Shown here: piece after piece, positions 26,078-35,060 of the stretch
How the letters are laid out: every line of letters begins with the position of its first letter
Numbering within the stretch: position 1 is the first letter of the stretch
Source of the DNA: Herbaspirillum sp. ST 5-3
GTDB taxonomy: Bacteria > Pseudomonadota > Gammaproteobacteria > Burkholderiales > Burkholderiaceae_D
DNA: 64,000 nt
Direction: 5' to 3'
Assembly: GCF_004804275.1 (NCBI RefSeq)
Contig: NZ_STGI01000015.1
Coordinates: 1-64,000 of the forward strand
Translations under genes and position numbers: made by a program
Notes under the pieces: model-generated
Seen by the model: only the letters and a program-made list of their open reading frames with translations
Database searches by the model: none
What the model was told of the DNA's origin: nothing

Positions 26078-27247
26078 CTATGTGCTAAACGCCGTCGTGA
26101 GCGTCTGTTTGCTGTCGAGCGGAACGGAAAGCTGCAGCACGGTACCTTTACCGAGACGGCTGTCGATCGTCAGTTCGCCGTTGAGCATCTTGACGCGCTC
26201 CTGGATGCCGACCAGGCCGAAGCTGCGCGGCTTGCGGCGGTCGCCGGGGTACATGCCGACGCCGTTATCCCGGACCGTCAACAGCAAGCGATCACGTGCA
26301 ATGGTCAGGGCGATCTCGACATGGTTGGCATGCGCGTGGCGGCCGATGTTGGTGAGCGATTCCTGCAGAATGCGGAAGATCGCCGTCGCCTGGGCATCCT
26401 GCAGCGTCAGGCCGTCCTCGTTCATCACCAGGTCGCATTTGATGCCGTTGCGCTGTTCGAATTGCCGCACCTGCCACTCGATTGCGGCATGCAGGCCGAG
26501 ATCCAGCACCGGCGGTCGCAGATTGTTCATGATGCTGCGGATCGACTTCATCGTGGTGTCGATGTAACCCAGCGCCTCGGCCGCTCTCTGGCGCAGCAAA
26601 GGATGACGATCGCCGGCGCGCGCGTGCAGGCCCGAAACATCGAGCCGCAAGGCCAGCAGGTTCTGTCCCAGTTCATCGTGAATTTCCCGGGCGATGCGCT
26701 TGCGCTCGTCTTCGCGTATGCGCTCCTGGTAGGCCGCCAGTTCGCGCAAGGTCTCTTGCGACTGCCGCAATGCCTCTTCCACGTTCTTGCGCTCGTCGAC
26801 CTCGTGTTCGAGCTGTGCGATCACCTTGCGTAATTGGGAAGAACTGGGCTGCAGCAGCATCTTCGGCACCGCCGGCCACAAAAGAATCGCCGCCGTAGCG
26901 GATGTAACCGCAGTCAGCGCCTTCAGGCTCGCATCCAGCCCGTACACCGGCTGCCAGATGGTCCAGATGGCAACGAGATGCGATGTGCCGCAGGCGAAAA
27001 TGAACAGGGCGAAGCTCAAATACAACGCATGGAAACGGACGTTGCCGCGCCGCTTCACGAAATACAGGAGCGCGATCGCAATCGCGTAATAGGCGACGCC
27101 GATCGTCGCATCCGAAATCAGGTACGTCCAGAGCAACTCGGGGGTCCACAAATAGCAATGCCCATGGGGCATGAAGCTGTCATTCACAAACCACTGATCC
27201 AGTAGATCGGGCACATTCGCCTCCCATGTTGTCGAACCGGGACTCAT
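26078..27247 (-). CDS. Sensor histidine kinase with ethylene-receptor-like membrane domain
   Basis: 389 aa from ATG 27247 (start uncertain; no strong ribosome site). Residues ~26-130 form a three-helix domain like plant ETR1: HCYLWTPELLWTYLISD, ALLYFVKRR, FACGTSHLVAIWTI. The residues needed for copper and ethylene binding in ETR1 (Asp25, Tyr32, Cys65, His69) correspond to Asp46, Tyr53, Cys86, His90 with identical spacing. Then a coiled coil (~135-180), HisKA_3 dimerisation domain with phospho-acceptor His189 (RIAREIHDELGQN), and HATPase_c (RILQESLTNIGRHAHA; VRDNGVGM; FGLVGIQERV). NarL-family response regulators normally partner such kinases; none is in the window. Divergent from a diguanylate cyclase. 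Confidence 0.88.
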   Translation of the reverse strand: MSPGSTTWEANVPDLLDQWFVNDSFMPHGHCYLWTPELLWTYLISDATIGVAYYAIAIALLYFVKRRGNVRFHALYLSFALFIFACGTSHLVAIWTIWQPVYGLDASLKALTAVTSATAAILLWPAVPKMLLQPSSSQLRKVIAQLEHEVDERKNVEEALRQSQETLRELAAYQERIREDERKRIAREIHDELGQNLLALRLDVSGLHARAGDRHPLLRQRAAEALGYIDTTMKSIRSIMNNLRPPVLDLGLHAAIEWQVRQFEQRNGIKCDLVMNEDGLTLQDAQATAIFRILQESLTNIGRHAHANHVEIALTIARDRLLLTVRDNGVGMYPGDRRKPRSFGLVGIQERVKMLNGELTIDSRLGKGTVLQLSVPLDSKQTLTTAFST

Positions 27248-27511
27248 TGCATGAACGCGGCCACTTCCGCCATCGAAGGAATGAGTTCCAGAACTGTCTT
27301 TTGCTGCGCCGCGCATCGGGCGCCGGCAGCGCCAGTTTAGCAGGGTGTCGCCCCAATATTGTCAATGTGGCACGCAAAGTCAACAGGCATTCCTGCAACA
27401 CCATATTGCATGGCGCGGTCGCGATGCCCCATACTTGGTTCAGGGCGCGCTCGCGGCTAACGACAACAATATGCGAAGTGCAACCGGCCACGACCGTCAT
27501 CAGGGAGCGCC

Positions 27512-28990
27512 ATGCAGTCATTCCTCCAACCTTATCGCGCCATCGTCTGGATCGCCATCCTGCTGCTGGGCGCCGTGTTCGGCACAACCGCCGCCGGCTA
27601 CTTTGCCGCCAGGACTGCATTGCAACATGATCTCGCCGACCGCCAGCTGCCGCTGATCGGCGACCATGTCGCATCCGTGCTGCAAGCCGAGCTGCGGCGG
27701 CCGGCAGCCATCGCATCCATGATGGCCAACGACAGCTTCGTGAGGGACTGGCTGCTCAATGGCGAAAGCGATCCGGATTCCATCGTGCGCTATCTGGCCG
27801 ATGTACGGCAACAGCAGGGGGCGGTCACCGCCTTCCTGGTGTCCGAGCGCAGCCGCAAATACTATTACGCCGACGGCACGCTCAAAGGCATCCAGGAAAA
27901 CGATCCCCAGGACAGCTGGTTCTTCCGTGCCAGGGATGCACACACGCCGTCCATCGTCGATGTCGATAGCGAAAACATCAATGCAGTGACGGTGTTCGTC
28001 CACCACCGGATGCTCGACCATGACGGCGCCTTCCTTGGCGTGACCGGCGTCGGGCTGAAGGCGGAAACGCTGGGCGAACTGATCGAAGACACCCAGCGCC
28101 GCTTCGGCAGCCGCGCCTATTTCGTGGATGCGCAGGGAACGGTGGTGCTGGCCGGCAGTACGATGAGGCAATTGCACGGCTCGCTGCACAAGGCGCCCGG
28201 GATCAGCGACATCGAGCACCAGCTCCTGCACAAGGACAGCAAGCCGGCCTGGTTCGAATACCGGCGCGACGGCCGGCGCATCCTGGTCAGCTCGCGCTTT
28301 TTGCCGACATTGGGATGGCATCTTCTGGTGGAGCAGGACGCGGGCGCGGTTGCCGCTCCGGTGCGGCGCGCATTCCTGCTCAATCTGGCGATCGGCATCG
28401 GCATCACGGCGCTGACATTGTCGCTTGTGCTGCTGACCTTGCGCCGCCACCGCCGGCAACTGGATCGGATGGCGGGCAGCGATGCGCTGACGGGGCTGCT
28501 GAACCGACAGGCATTCGACCTTGTGTTTCATCATGCCAGGCTGGATGCGGAGCGCAGCGGAAGGCCGCTGTCCGGCATCCTGTTCGACATCGATTTTCTC
28601 AAGCAGATCAATGAAGCGCACGGCTACCAGGCCGGCGACGAGGTGCTGCGCAAGGTAGCGCAACTGGCAAGAAGTACCGTGCGCGAGAGCGACGTGCTGG
28701 CGCGCTGGGGCGGCGAGGAATTCATCGTCCTGCTCAAGGACTGCGCGCTGGAACAGGCCGCATCGGTCGCGGAAAAGCTGCGCGAGGCGATTGACCTGCA
28801 TGATTTTTCCAGCATCGTGCCGGACCGCCACATCACCATCAGCCTCGGCGTCGCGCAACATGAAGCGCAGCAGACCGGCTGGGCATTTTTTTCGCGCCTG
28901 GACGAGGCGCTTTCCAAGGCGAAAGGCAACGGCCGCAACAGGCTGCAGGTTGCGCCCGCGATCAACGATGCCGCGCCCGAACCGGCCTGA
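27512..28990 (+). CDS. Diguanylate cyclase with periplasmic dCache sensor
   Basis: 492 aa; ATG 27512 follows AGGGAGCGCC. A membrane helix (~12-32) precedes a periplasmic double-Cache region (~35-285; FLVSERSRKYYYADG, DSWFFRARDAHTPSIVDVDSEN, GVTGVGLKAETLGELIED), a second helix (~290-312), then GGDEF domain (~320-480) with SDALTGLLNRQAFD, DIDFLKQINEAHGYQAGDEVL and an active-site GGEEF at 400-404. It should make cyclic di-GMP in response to a small periplasmic ligand. No RxxD-type inhibitory site is apparent five residues before the GGEEF (RESDVLARW does contain RESD, the I-site spacing), so product inhibition is possible. Followed by a hairpin terminator. Confidence 0.92.
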   Translation: MQSFLQPYRAIVWIAILLLGAVFGTTAAGYFAARTALQHDLADRQLPLIGDHVASVLQAELRRPAAIASMMANDSFVRDWLLNGESDPDSIVRYLADVRQQQGAVTAFLVSERSRKYYYADGTLKGIQENDPQDSWFFRARDAHTPSIVDVDSENINAVTVFVHHRMLDHDGAFLGVTGVGLKAETLGELIEDTQRRFGSRAYFVDAQGTVVLAGSTMRQLHGSLHKAPGISDIEHQLLHKDSKPAWFEYRRDGRRILVSSRFLPTLGWHLLVEQDAGAVAAPVRRAFLLNLAIGIGITALTLSLVLLTLRRHRRQLDRMAGSDALTGLLNRQAFDLVFHHARLDAERSGRPLSGILFDIDFLKQINEAHGYQAGDEVLRKVAQLARSTVRESDVLARWGGEEFIVLLKDCALEQAASVAEKLREAIDLHDFSSIVPDRHITISLGVAQHEAQQTGWAFFSRLDEALSKAKGNGRNRLQVAPAINDAAPEPA

Positions 28991-29001
28991 GGATAAAAAA
29001 A

Positions 29002-29021
29002 GGGAAGCGTTGCCGCTTCCC
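29002..29021 (-). terminator. Rho-independent terminator between convergent genes
   Basis: GGGAAGCG and CGCTTCCC form a perfect 8-bp stem with a TTGC loop. On the minus strand it is followed by seven U residues, so it terminates the binding-protein gene; the plus side (CTCTTCATTT) is weaker but may serve the diguanylate cyclase. Confidence 0.85.
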
Positions 29022-29051
29022 TCTTCATTTCTCCCGGATTGAACAGCGCGA

Positions 29052-30179
29052 TCAGTAGCTGGTCAGCGGAGCCGGTTGGCCATTCTTGAAGGTGAACACC
29101 GTGACCGGCGACTGCTTCATGTTGCCCTTGTCGTCGAACGCATAGGTGCCGGCGACGCCCTTGTAGGAGCCCTTGTAGATTTCGGCGCCGACTTTCGCGG
29201 GGTCGATCGAATTGGCCTTCTTCATCGCATCGGCGTACATCATCATGCCGTCATAGAACGAAGCCGCGTAGACGTCCGGCTCCTGGCTGAAGCGCTTCTT
29301 GTACTTTTCCTTGAATGCCGGGCCGTTGGCGGCCTTGTCGAGGATAGCGCCGCCCTGTGCGCACAGCACGTTCTCGCCCACTGCGTCGCCGCCGAGCTTG
29401 CCCATCTCCGTCACGCAGATGGTGTCGCCGCCGAGCAGTTTGGCATTGATGCCAAGCTGCTTCATCTGGCGCGCCATCGGGCCGCCTTGCGGAGCGTAGC
29501 CGCCATAGAAAATGGCTTCGGCCTTCTTGGCTTTCAGGTTGGTCAGGATGGCTGTGAAGTCGGATGCCTTGTCGGTGGTGAACTCATGCCCGACCACTTT
29601 CATGCCGGATGCCTTCGCCTGCTTCTCGAACTCTTCTGCAACGCCCTGACCGAAGGCGGTACGGTCGTCGACCACTGCCACGTTCTTCAGCTTCAGTTCC
29701 TTGGCGGCGTACAGCGCCATCTTGGAGCCGAGCTGGGAATCGCTGGCGTTGACACGGAACAGGTTCTTGTAGCCTTGTGCCGTGATCTTCGGATTGGAAG
29801 CCACGGTCGCGACCAGCACGCCTGCTTCGCTGTAGACGCGCGATGCGGGAATCGTGACGCCCGAATTGTACGGACCGACCACGAACTTGACGCCGCTGTC
29901 GATCAGTTTCTGCGCGACGTTGACGCCCGACTTCGGATCGGCCTGGTCGTCTTCGCTGACCAGTTCGAACTTGAGCTTCTTGCCGCCGACGGTAATCGGC
30001 TTCGCGTTCAGTTCCTCGATGGCCAGGCGCACGCCGTTTTCATTGTCCTTGCCGGAAAAGGATTGCGAGCCGGACAAGGGGCCGCTGTGGCCGATCTTGA
30101 CGACCGTCTCTTGCGCAGACACCGCGCCGGCCAGGCCGAGCAATGCAAGTGCGCCGATAATCTTGTTCAGTTTCATCAT
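29052..30179 (-). CDS. Branched-chain amino acid-type ABC substrate-binding protein (LivK-like)
   Basis: 375 aa from ATG 30179 (site GAGGAAC). Signal peptide MMKLNKIIGALALLGLAGAVSA. The mature protein begins VVKIGHSGPLSGSQSFSGKDNENG, the classical type I periplasmic-binding-protein start of LivK/LivJ, with VGPYNSGVTIPASRVY and AVVDDRTAFGQGVAEEFEKQ. Expected role: capture of Leu/Ile/Val or a related amino acid for a Liv ABC transporter. The permease and ATPase genes are not adjacent, so it is an orphan receptor; the Liv system at 46.9-52.2 kb has its own, quite different binding protein. Confidence 0.92.
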   Translation of the reverse strand: MMKLNKIIGALALLGLAGAVSAQETVVKIGHSGPLSGSQSFSGKDNENGVRLAIEELNAKPITVGGKKLKFELVSEDDQADPKSGVNVAQKLIDSGVKFVVGPYNSGVTIPASRVYSEAGVLVATVASNPKITAQGYKNLFRVNASDSQLGSKMALYAAKELKLKNVAVVDDRTAFGQGVAEEFEKQAKASGMKVVGHEFTTDKASDFTAILTNLKAKKAEAIFYGGYAPQGGPMARQMKQLGINAKLLGGDTICVTEMGKLGGDAVGENVLCAQGGAILDKAANGPAFKEKYKKRFSQEPDVYAASFYDGMMMYADAMKKANSIDPAKVGAEIYKGSYKGVAGTYAFDDKGNMKQSPVTVFTFKNGQPAPLTSY

Positions 30180-30425
30180 TGTTGTTCCTCGTTGAAGTAT
30201 CTCCAAGGCGCGAGCGATTATGTCGCGTAACGCCTGCCTCTGTGAACGGGATAGGTCACGGATGGGGATTATGGGGAAGTTCGGGGAAAATTATCTTGCG
30301 TTCTTTTCACGGAATATGCCGGTTCGCAGCAATTTATTTCCCGCCAACCGGCATTATCGAATTTAATTCGGTCTGCCCTCGGGCGCGAAAAACAGGCAGA
30401 CCACACCATCAACAGGGGCAAGATC

Positions 30426-30746
30426 ATGGAGACAGGCAATTTATACGGACGGATTCCGACGCAACTGCCGGAGGAGTTCGTTCAGGTACTCGCGACGGGA
30501 CATGGCACGCGCATCGAGAAAATCGTGTCGAAGGGTCATTGCTCGCCGCCCGGCTTCTGGTACGACCAGCCGGAAAATGAATGGGTGCTGCTGCTCAAGG
30601 GTGAGGCGGGCTTGCGTTTCGAAAAGGATGGCCGCGTGATGCATTTGACCGAAGGCGCCTATGTGAATATTCCGGCCCACGAGAAGCATCGCGTGGAATG
30701 GACTGCGGAAAACACGGAAACGATCTGGCTTGCGGTGTTTTATTGA
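30426..30746 (+). CDS. Cupin-domain protein, 106 aa
   Basis: A single small cupin barrel: RIEKIVSKGHCSPPGFWYDQPENEWVLLLKGEAG contains a degenerate motif 1 (E-E-W replaces some metal His), and AYVNIPAHEKHRVEWT is motif 2 with His residues at the usual site. Starts at ATG 30426 after AGGGGCAAG. Metal binding is plausible but one of the motif-1 histidines is missing. Proteins of this type (cupin, phosphomannose-isomerase-like) are abundant in Burkholderiales with no fixed substrate. Alone; 64 bases before the channel gene. Confidence 0.8.
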   Translation: METGNLYGRIPTQLPEEFVQVLATGHGTRIEKIVSKGHCSPPGFWYDQPENEWVLLLKGEAGLRFEKDGRVMHLTEGAYVNIPAHEKHRVEWTAENTETIWLAVFY

Positions 30747-30810
30747 AATTGCATCTCCTCACTTCTTGCAGTAAGGTCTGCTACACGCCGTCCTGAACCA
30801 CGCATTCATC

Positions 30811-31692
30811 ATGAATCAACAAAGCACTTCCACCGCCCCCGTGGTACCGCAGCCGCACTTCGGCAGGCCCGACAGCGGCTGGCGCTTGCGTCTGTATACG
30901 ATCATTTTCGAGGCCGACACGGTCGCCGGGCGGCGTTTTGACCTGTCGCTGATCGTCGCCATTCTCTGCAGCATCCTGGTGGTGATGCTCGACAGCGTGC
31001 ATGCGATCAGCCAGCCGTACGGGACGCTGATCGATACGCTCGAATGGGCGTTTACGATCCTGTTCAGTATTGAATACCTGGCCCGCCTGGTGTGTGTGAA
31101 ACGTCCGCTGCAATATGCAACAAGCTTCTTCGGCATCATCGACCTGCTGTCGGTGCTGCCGACTTACCTTGCGTTTTTCATTCCCGAAGTGCACCTGCTG
31201 CTCGATGTGCGCATCCTGCGCCTGATCCGCATCTTCCGGATCCTGAAGCTGACCATGTATATGCAGGAATACCAGGTGCTGGTCGATGCCGTGCGCGCGA
31301 GCCGACGCAAGATCATGGTGTTCCTGTCTATCGTGATGATGGTGGTGCTGGTGATGGGTACCGTGATGTATGTCGTCGAGGGGCCGAATAACGGATTCAC
31401 CAGCATTCCGAAGGCGATGTACTGGGCGATCGTGACGATGACCACGGTCGGCTATGGCGATATCACGCCGCATACCGAGTTCGGCAAGGCGATCGCATCG
31501 GTGATGATGCTGCTCGGCTGGGGCGTGCTGGCGGTGCCGACCGGGATCGTCACGGCGGAGATGACGACCCAGCGCCTGACGCGCGTCGTCACCACGCGCA
31601 CCTGTCCCAATTGCCTGAGTGAAGGTCATGAACCGGGCGCGCAGTATTGCAAGGATTGCGGCACTCGCCTGCCGCCGTATCAACACACGTAA
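30811..31692 (+). CDS. Voltage-gated (Kv-type) ion channel with C-terminal zinc ribbon
   Basis: 293 aa. S1-S4 occupy ~45-160, with an S4 voltage-sensor pattern of Arg every third residue (DVRILRLIRIFRILKL). S5 follows, then the pore and the K+ selectivity filter TTVGYGDITP (~211-220), then S6 with a Gly hinge (GWGVLAVPTGIVTAEM). The cytoplasmic tail ends with a zinc ribbon, CPNC (265-268) and CKDC (280-283). Filter TVGYGD predicts potassium selectivity. The zinc ribbon might set assembly or bind metal. Start ATG 30811 without a strong ribosome site. Cytosine deaminase gene starts 24 bases downstream. Confidence 0.9.
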   Translation: MNQQSTSTAPVVPQPHFGRPDSGWRLRLYTIIFEADTVAGRRFDLSLIVAILCSILVVMLDSVHAISQPYGTLIDTLEWAFTILFSIEYLARLVCVKRPLQYATSFFGIIDLLSVLPTYLAFFIPEVHLLLDVRILRLIRIFRILKLTMYMQEYQVLVDAVRASRRKIMVFLSIVMMVVLVMGTVMYVVEGPNNGFTSIPKAMYWAIVTMTTVGYGDITPHTEFGKAIASVMMLLGWGVLAVPTGIVTAEMTTQRLTRVVTTRTCPNCLSEGHEPGAQYCKDCGTRLPPYQHT

Positions 31693-31716
31693 ATGCATGG
31701 GAAAAGGACGCTCCTG

Positions 31717-33006
31717 ATGGATCTGCTCATACGCAACGCTTCCCTGCCGGATGGCTCGCGCAACATCGATATCGCCATTGAAAACGGTCGCATTGCTGCC
31801 CTCGGCCCTGGCTTGCATGTGCATGCCCTCCAGGAAATCGACGCTGCCGGAGATCTGGTGACGCCACCCTTCGTCGATGCGCATTTCCACATGGATGCGA
31901 CGCTCAGCTACGGACTGCCGCGCGTCAATCAGTCCGGCACCCTGCTCGAAGGCATTGCCTTGTGGGGCGAGCTGAAACCGTTGCTGACGCAGGAAGCGCT
32001 GGTGGAACGCGCTCTGCAGTATTGCGACTGGGCGGTGGCGCGCGGCCTACTGGCGATTCGCACCCACGTCGATGTGTGCGACGACCGCTTGCTGGCGGTG
32101 GAAGCCTTGCTGCACGTGAAGAAGCAGGTTGCGCCCTGGCTGGACCTGCAACTGGTGGCGTTTCCGCAGGATGGCTTGTTGCGCAGCCCTTCCGCCTTCG
32201 GCAATCTGAAACGTGCGATCGCGATGGGCGTCGATGTGGTCGGCGGCATCCCGCATTTCGAACGCACGATGGCGGACGGCGCGGAATCGGTGCGCCTGCT
32301 GTGCGAGTTCGCGGCGGACAAGGGTTTGCGCGTGGACATGCACTGCGACGAATCGGACGATCCGCTGTCGCGCCATATCGAGACGCTCGCGTATCATGCG
32401 CATCGCCTCGGCATGCATGGGCGCGTGACCGGTTCGCACCTGACCTCGATGCATTCGATGGACAATTATTACGTCAGCAAGCTGCTGCCGCTGATGCATG
32501 AAGCCGGCGTTGCCGCGATCGCCAATCCGCTCATCAATATCACCTTGCAGGGGCGGCATGACAGTTATCCGAAACGACGCGGCATGACACGCGTGCCGGA
32601 ACTTCTGGCGGCCGGCATCGATGTGGCCTTCGGTCATGATTGCGTGATGGACCCATGGTACAGCCTCGGCTCCGGCGACATGCTGGAGGTGGCGCACATG
32701 GGCCTGCACGTGGCGCAGATGACGGGGCAGGAGGCGATGCATGCGTGCTTCATGGCAGTAACGGAAACGCCGGCGCGCATACTCGGCTTGGAAGGCTATG
32801 GCCTGAAAGCCGGCAGCCATGCCGATCTGGTGATCCTCGACGCGGGCAGCACGATAGAGGCGATCCGGCTGCGCGCGGCGCGGCGCTATGTGATTCGCCG
32901 GGGACGCGTCGTCAGCCGGTCGCCGGCGGCGCGCGCAACGCTCGATCTGCCGGGGCGTTCGGGAGAAATCGATTTCCGGCTCAAACGACAGGATCGTGGC
33001 TTATGA
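31717..33006 (+). CDS. codA: Cytosine deaminase-family amidohydrolase
   Basis: 429 aa from ATG 31717 (site AAGGA); the frame start at 31693 overlaps nothing useful. Residues match E. coli CodA (427 aa) with a constant offset of five: metal ligands His56 and His58 (VDAHFHMD), His209 and catalytic Glu212 (HCDESDDP), and Asp308 (FGHDCVMDPWY, with the CodA substrate-lid sequence DPWYSLG). The enzyme hydrolyses cytosine to uracil and ammonia; some family members prefer isoguanine or creatinine, but DPWYSLG supports cytosine or a close pyrimidine. No codB permease adjoins. Cytoplasmic; ends 28 bases before the DUF748 gene. Confidence 0.88.
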   Translation: MDLLIRNASLPDGSRNIDIAIENGRIAALGPGLHVHALQEIDAAGDLVTPPFVDAHFHMDATLSYGLPRVNQSGTLLEGIALWGELKPLLTQEALVERALQYCDWAVARGLLAIRTHVDVCDDRLLAVEALLHVKKQVAPWLDLQLVAFPQDGLLRSPSAFGNLKRAIAMGVDVVGGIPHFERTMADGAESVRLLCEFAADKGLRVDMHCDESDDPLSRHIETLAYHAHRLGMHGRVTGSHLTSMHSMDNYYVSKLLPLMHEAGVAAIANPLINITLQGRHDSYPKRRGMTRVPELLAAGIDVAFGHDCVMDPWYSLGSGDMLEVAHMGLHVAQMTGQEAMHACFMAVTETPARILGLEGYGLKAGSHADLVILDAGSTIEAIRLRAARRYVIRRGRVVSRSPAARATLDLPGRSGEIDFRLKRQDRGL

Positions 33007-33034
33007 TCGGGTTCCGGCATGAAATAGGTGAGGA

Positions 33035-34138
33035 ATGAAAAGCAAAACCATCAAACGCCTGATCGCTGTCACGCTCATTGTCGTCGTGGCACTGGGGGCC
33101 GCTGCCTCGCTCGGCCTGCATTTCGCAACCAGTGCGCTGAAGAGCCAGGTGGAACAGGCGCTGGGGCCGGAGAGCGAAGTCGCGGAGATCGTGGTCGGCT
33201 GGTCGGCGATCGAGCTGCGCGGCATGCGCATTCGCGCACCGAAGGGCTGGCCGGCCGAGGATGCCTTGCGCGCCGAGCGCATTGTGGTGAAGCCCGATCT
33301 GCTCGGGCTGATCTCGGCGCGCGTGCATGTGCCTCGCATTTCGGTGGAAAAAGCCTACGTGTCTGTCCTGCGCGCACGCGACGGCAAGGTGCATCTGTTG
33401 CCGAGCCTGATGGAAGCCCCGGCCAGGGACGGCGGCCAGAAAACGTCAACAGCATTGCCGGTGTCCATCGGGACCATCGAGCTGCATGACGGCGTGATGG
33501 AATTCTTCGACGCCACGGTACGCCAGCCGGCGCACAAGACCCGGCTCGACCAGTTGCATGCGCGAATCGACGACCTGCAGCTTCCCGCCCTGAATGGCCG
33601 CACCCGCATCCAGCTCGATGGCAGCGTCAAGGGCGTGAATCGCAACGGCAAAGTGATGATCGACGGCTGGGCCGAAGTGGCGGACAAGAATTCGGAAATC
33701 ACCACCAAGCTGCAGGGAGTCGACATGGTCGCGCTGCAGCCTTACCTGATCAAGGCCTCGGAAACCGGCGTGCGCCGGGGCACGCTCGACCTCAAGCTGA
33801 AATCGACCGTGCGCAACAACCGGCTGCATGCGCCAGGCACGGTGACACTGACCGGCCTCGAACTGGCACCCGGCCAGGGCCCCTTCGGCACCTTCATGGG
33901 TGTGCCGCGCCAGGCGGTGGTGGCCGCGCTGAAAAACCGCAACGGTCAGATCTCGATCGACTTCACGCTGGAAGGCAATCTGAACGATCCGCAATTCTCG
34001 CTCAATGACAGTTTCGCCAGGCGTGTCGGGTCCGCAGTCGCGGAAACCCTGGGCATCAGCCTCGAGGGGCTGACGCGCGGCGTAGGCGGCGCCGCGGAAG
34101 GCATCGGCGGCGTGGTGAAAAAACTGTTCAGGAAGTAA
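33035..34138 (+). CDS. DUF748/AsmA-like envelope protein
   Basis: 367 aa; ATG 33035 behind GTGAGGA. An N-terminal anchor (KRLIAVTLIVVVALGAAASLGLHFA) precedes periplasmic, strand-rich repeats with AsmA/DUF748 features: VGWSAIELRGMRIRAPKGWPAEDALRAERIVVKPDLLGL and VSIGTIELHDGVMEFFDATV. The C-terminal Gly-rich helix (LEGLTRGVGGAAEGIGGVVKKL) may associate with the membrane. AsmA-like proteins form grooves that carry phospholipids across the periplasm or tune outer membrane assembly; this is a short single-lobe version. Convergent with the FecR gene five bases away. Confidence 0.75.
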   Translation: MKSKTIKRLIAVTLIVVVALGAAASLGLHFATSALKSQVEQALGPESEVAEIVVGWSAIELRGMRIRAPKGWPAEDALRAERIVVKPDLLGLISARVHVPRISVEKAYVSVLRARDGKVHLLPSLMEAPARDGGQKTSTALPVSIGTIELHDGVMEFFDATVRQPAHKTRLDQLHARIDDLQLPALNGRTRIQLDGSVKGVNRNGKVMIDGWAEVADKNSEITTKLQGVDMVALQPYLIKASETGVRRGTLDLKLKSTVRNNRLHAPGTVTLTGLELAPGQGPFGTFMGVPRQAVVAALKNRNGQISIDFTLEGNLNDPQFSLNDSFARRVGSAVAETLGISLEGLTRGVGGAAEGIGGVVKKLFRK

Positions 34139-34143
34139 GGGGT

Positions 34144-34812
34144 TTAGTACGTCCGCTCCGGTTTGCCGTAGAACGGCGGCCGGCGTCCCACCAGCGCTTC
34201 CAGCATGATCAGTTCCGCGTCGCGATGATTGACCACATGCGCTCGCGTGATTGCGGATTTCTCCATGCCGATGTAGAGCGGCCGCTCATGGTGGCTGGTG
34301 CGCAGCACGCGCGGACGGGCAATATCGGCAAACGGCGTCAGCACCGCGTGGCCGTAGCAAAGGCAGAAGTAGGTACGCGCTTCTTCCGCTTCGATGTAAC
34401 AGGCAGTGCCACGAATGCCGATAGTGGCAGTCGGCGTGATGAGTTTCTTGCGCCCTTTGCCGAACACGCTCAGGATCTTGCCGCTAAGGTAGCGCAGGAC
34501 GACAACGCCGGCCTCGCGCTCGATCCTGAAGCTGCTGTCTTCGCGCTGCAGAAAGGCATCCTTGCCGATCACGAAAACAGCCTCGCCGCCAGCGCCGGTA
34601 GTGACCGTCTGGCCCGGCAGAATCGTTTGGCCAAGTGTGGCCGGCTTGCCGTCGACATGCACCTCGCCCTTGATGTTGCGCATTCCGCCTTCCGGGCCGG
34701 ACGCGATGGCCTCGCGCAGCAGTGCCAGCATGCCGCTGCCGGCTGCACCCGCAAGTGCCAGCCGACGCAACATGGCGCGGCGCAATGCCGAAGTTTGCCG
34801 TTCCTTGCTCAT
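34144..34812 (-). CDS. FecR-domain protein with Arg-Arg leader
   Basis: 222 aa; ATG 34812 follows GGAGGGGAG. The leader RRAMLRRLALAGAAGSGMLALL has a paired-Arg and hydrophobic stretch, suggesting export (possibly by the Tat route). The FecR domain covers ~40-150: GEVHVDGKPATLGQTILPGQTVTTGAGGEAVFVIGKDA, then SGKILSVFGKGRKKLITPTATIGIRGTA. FecR domains usually regulate sigma factors in iron uptake, but here there is no sigma/TonB partner; stand-alone secreted FecR proteins of this type in Burkholderiales have unknown function, perhaps polysaccharide or metal binding. A Cys pair (FCLCY) follows. Confidence 0.78.
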   Translation of the reverse strand: MSKERQTSALRRAMLRRLALAGAAGSGMLALLREAIASGPEGGMRNIKGEVHVDGKPATLGQTILPGQTVTTGAGGEAVFVIGKDAFLQREDSSFRIEREAGVVVLRYLSGKILSVFGKGRKKLITPTATIGIRGTACYIEAEEARTYFCLCYGHAVLTPFADIARPRVLRTSHHERPLYIGMEKSAITRAHVVNHRDAELIMLEALVGRRPPFYGKPERTY

Positions 34813-35060
34813 TTTCTCCCCTCCCTGTCAACGACCTTTCCATGGGTTTGCATGTCGCAATCGCGGCTGGAACGCCAGCTTTTCCGGACGGCAGTCCCGA
34901 TTTTGATACAATGATTGACGTTGTTTTTATATTAACAGCCTGTGCAATGGGAGCCGCTGACACCTGAATAAACAGGACTGCGGACAGGCACACAGTTTTC
35001 ATTCACCGTCGTACAGCATACCCGCGTTGTTGCACGGCGGACTACTTCAAGGGGAAATTC

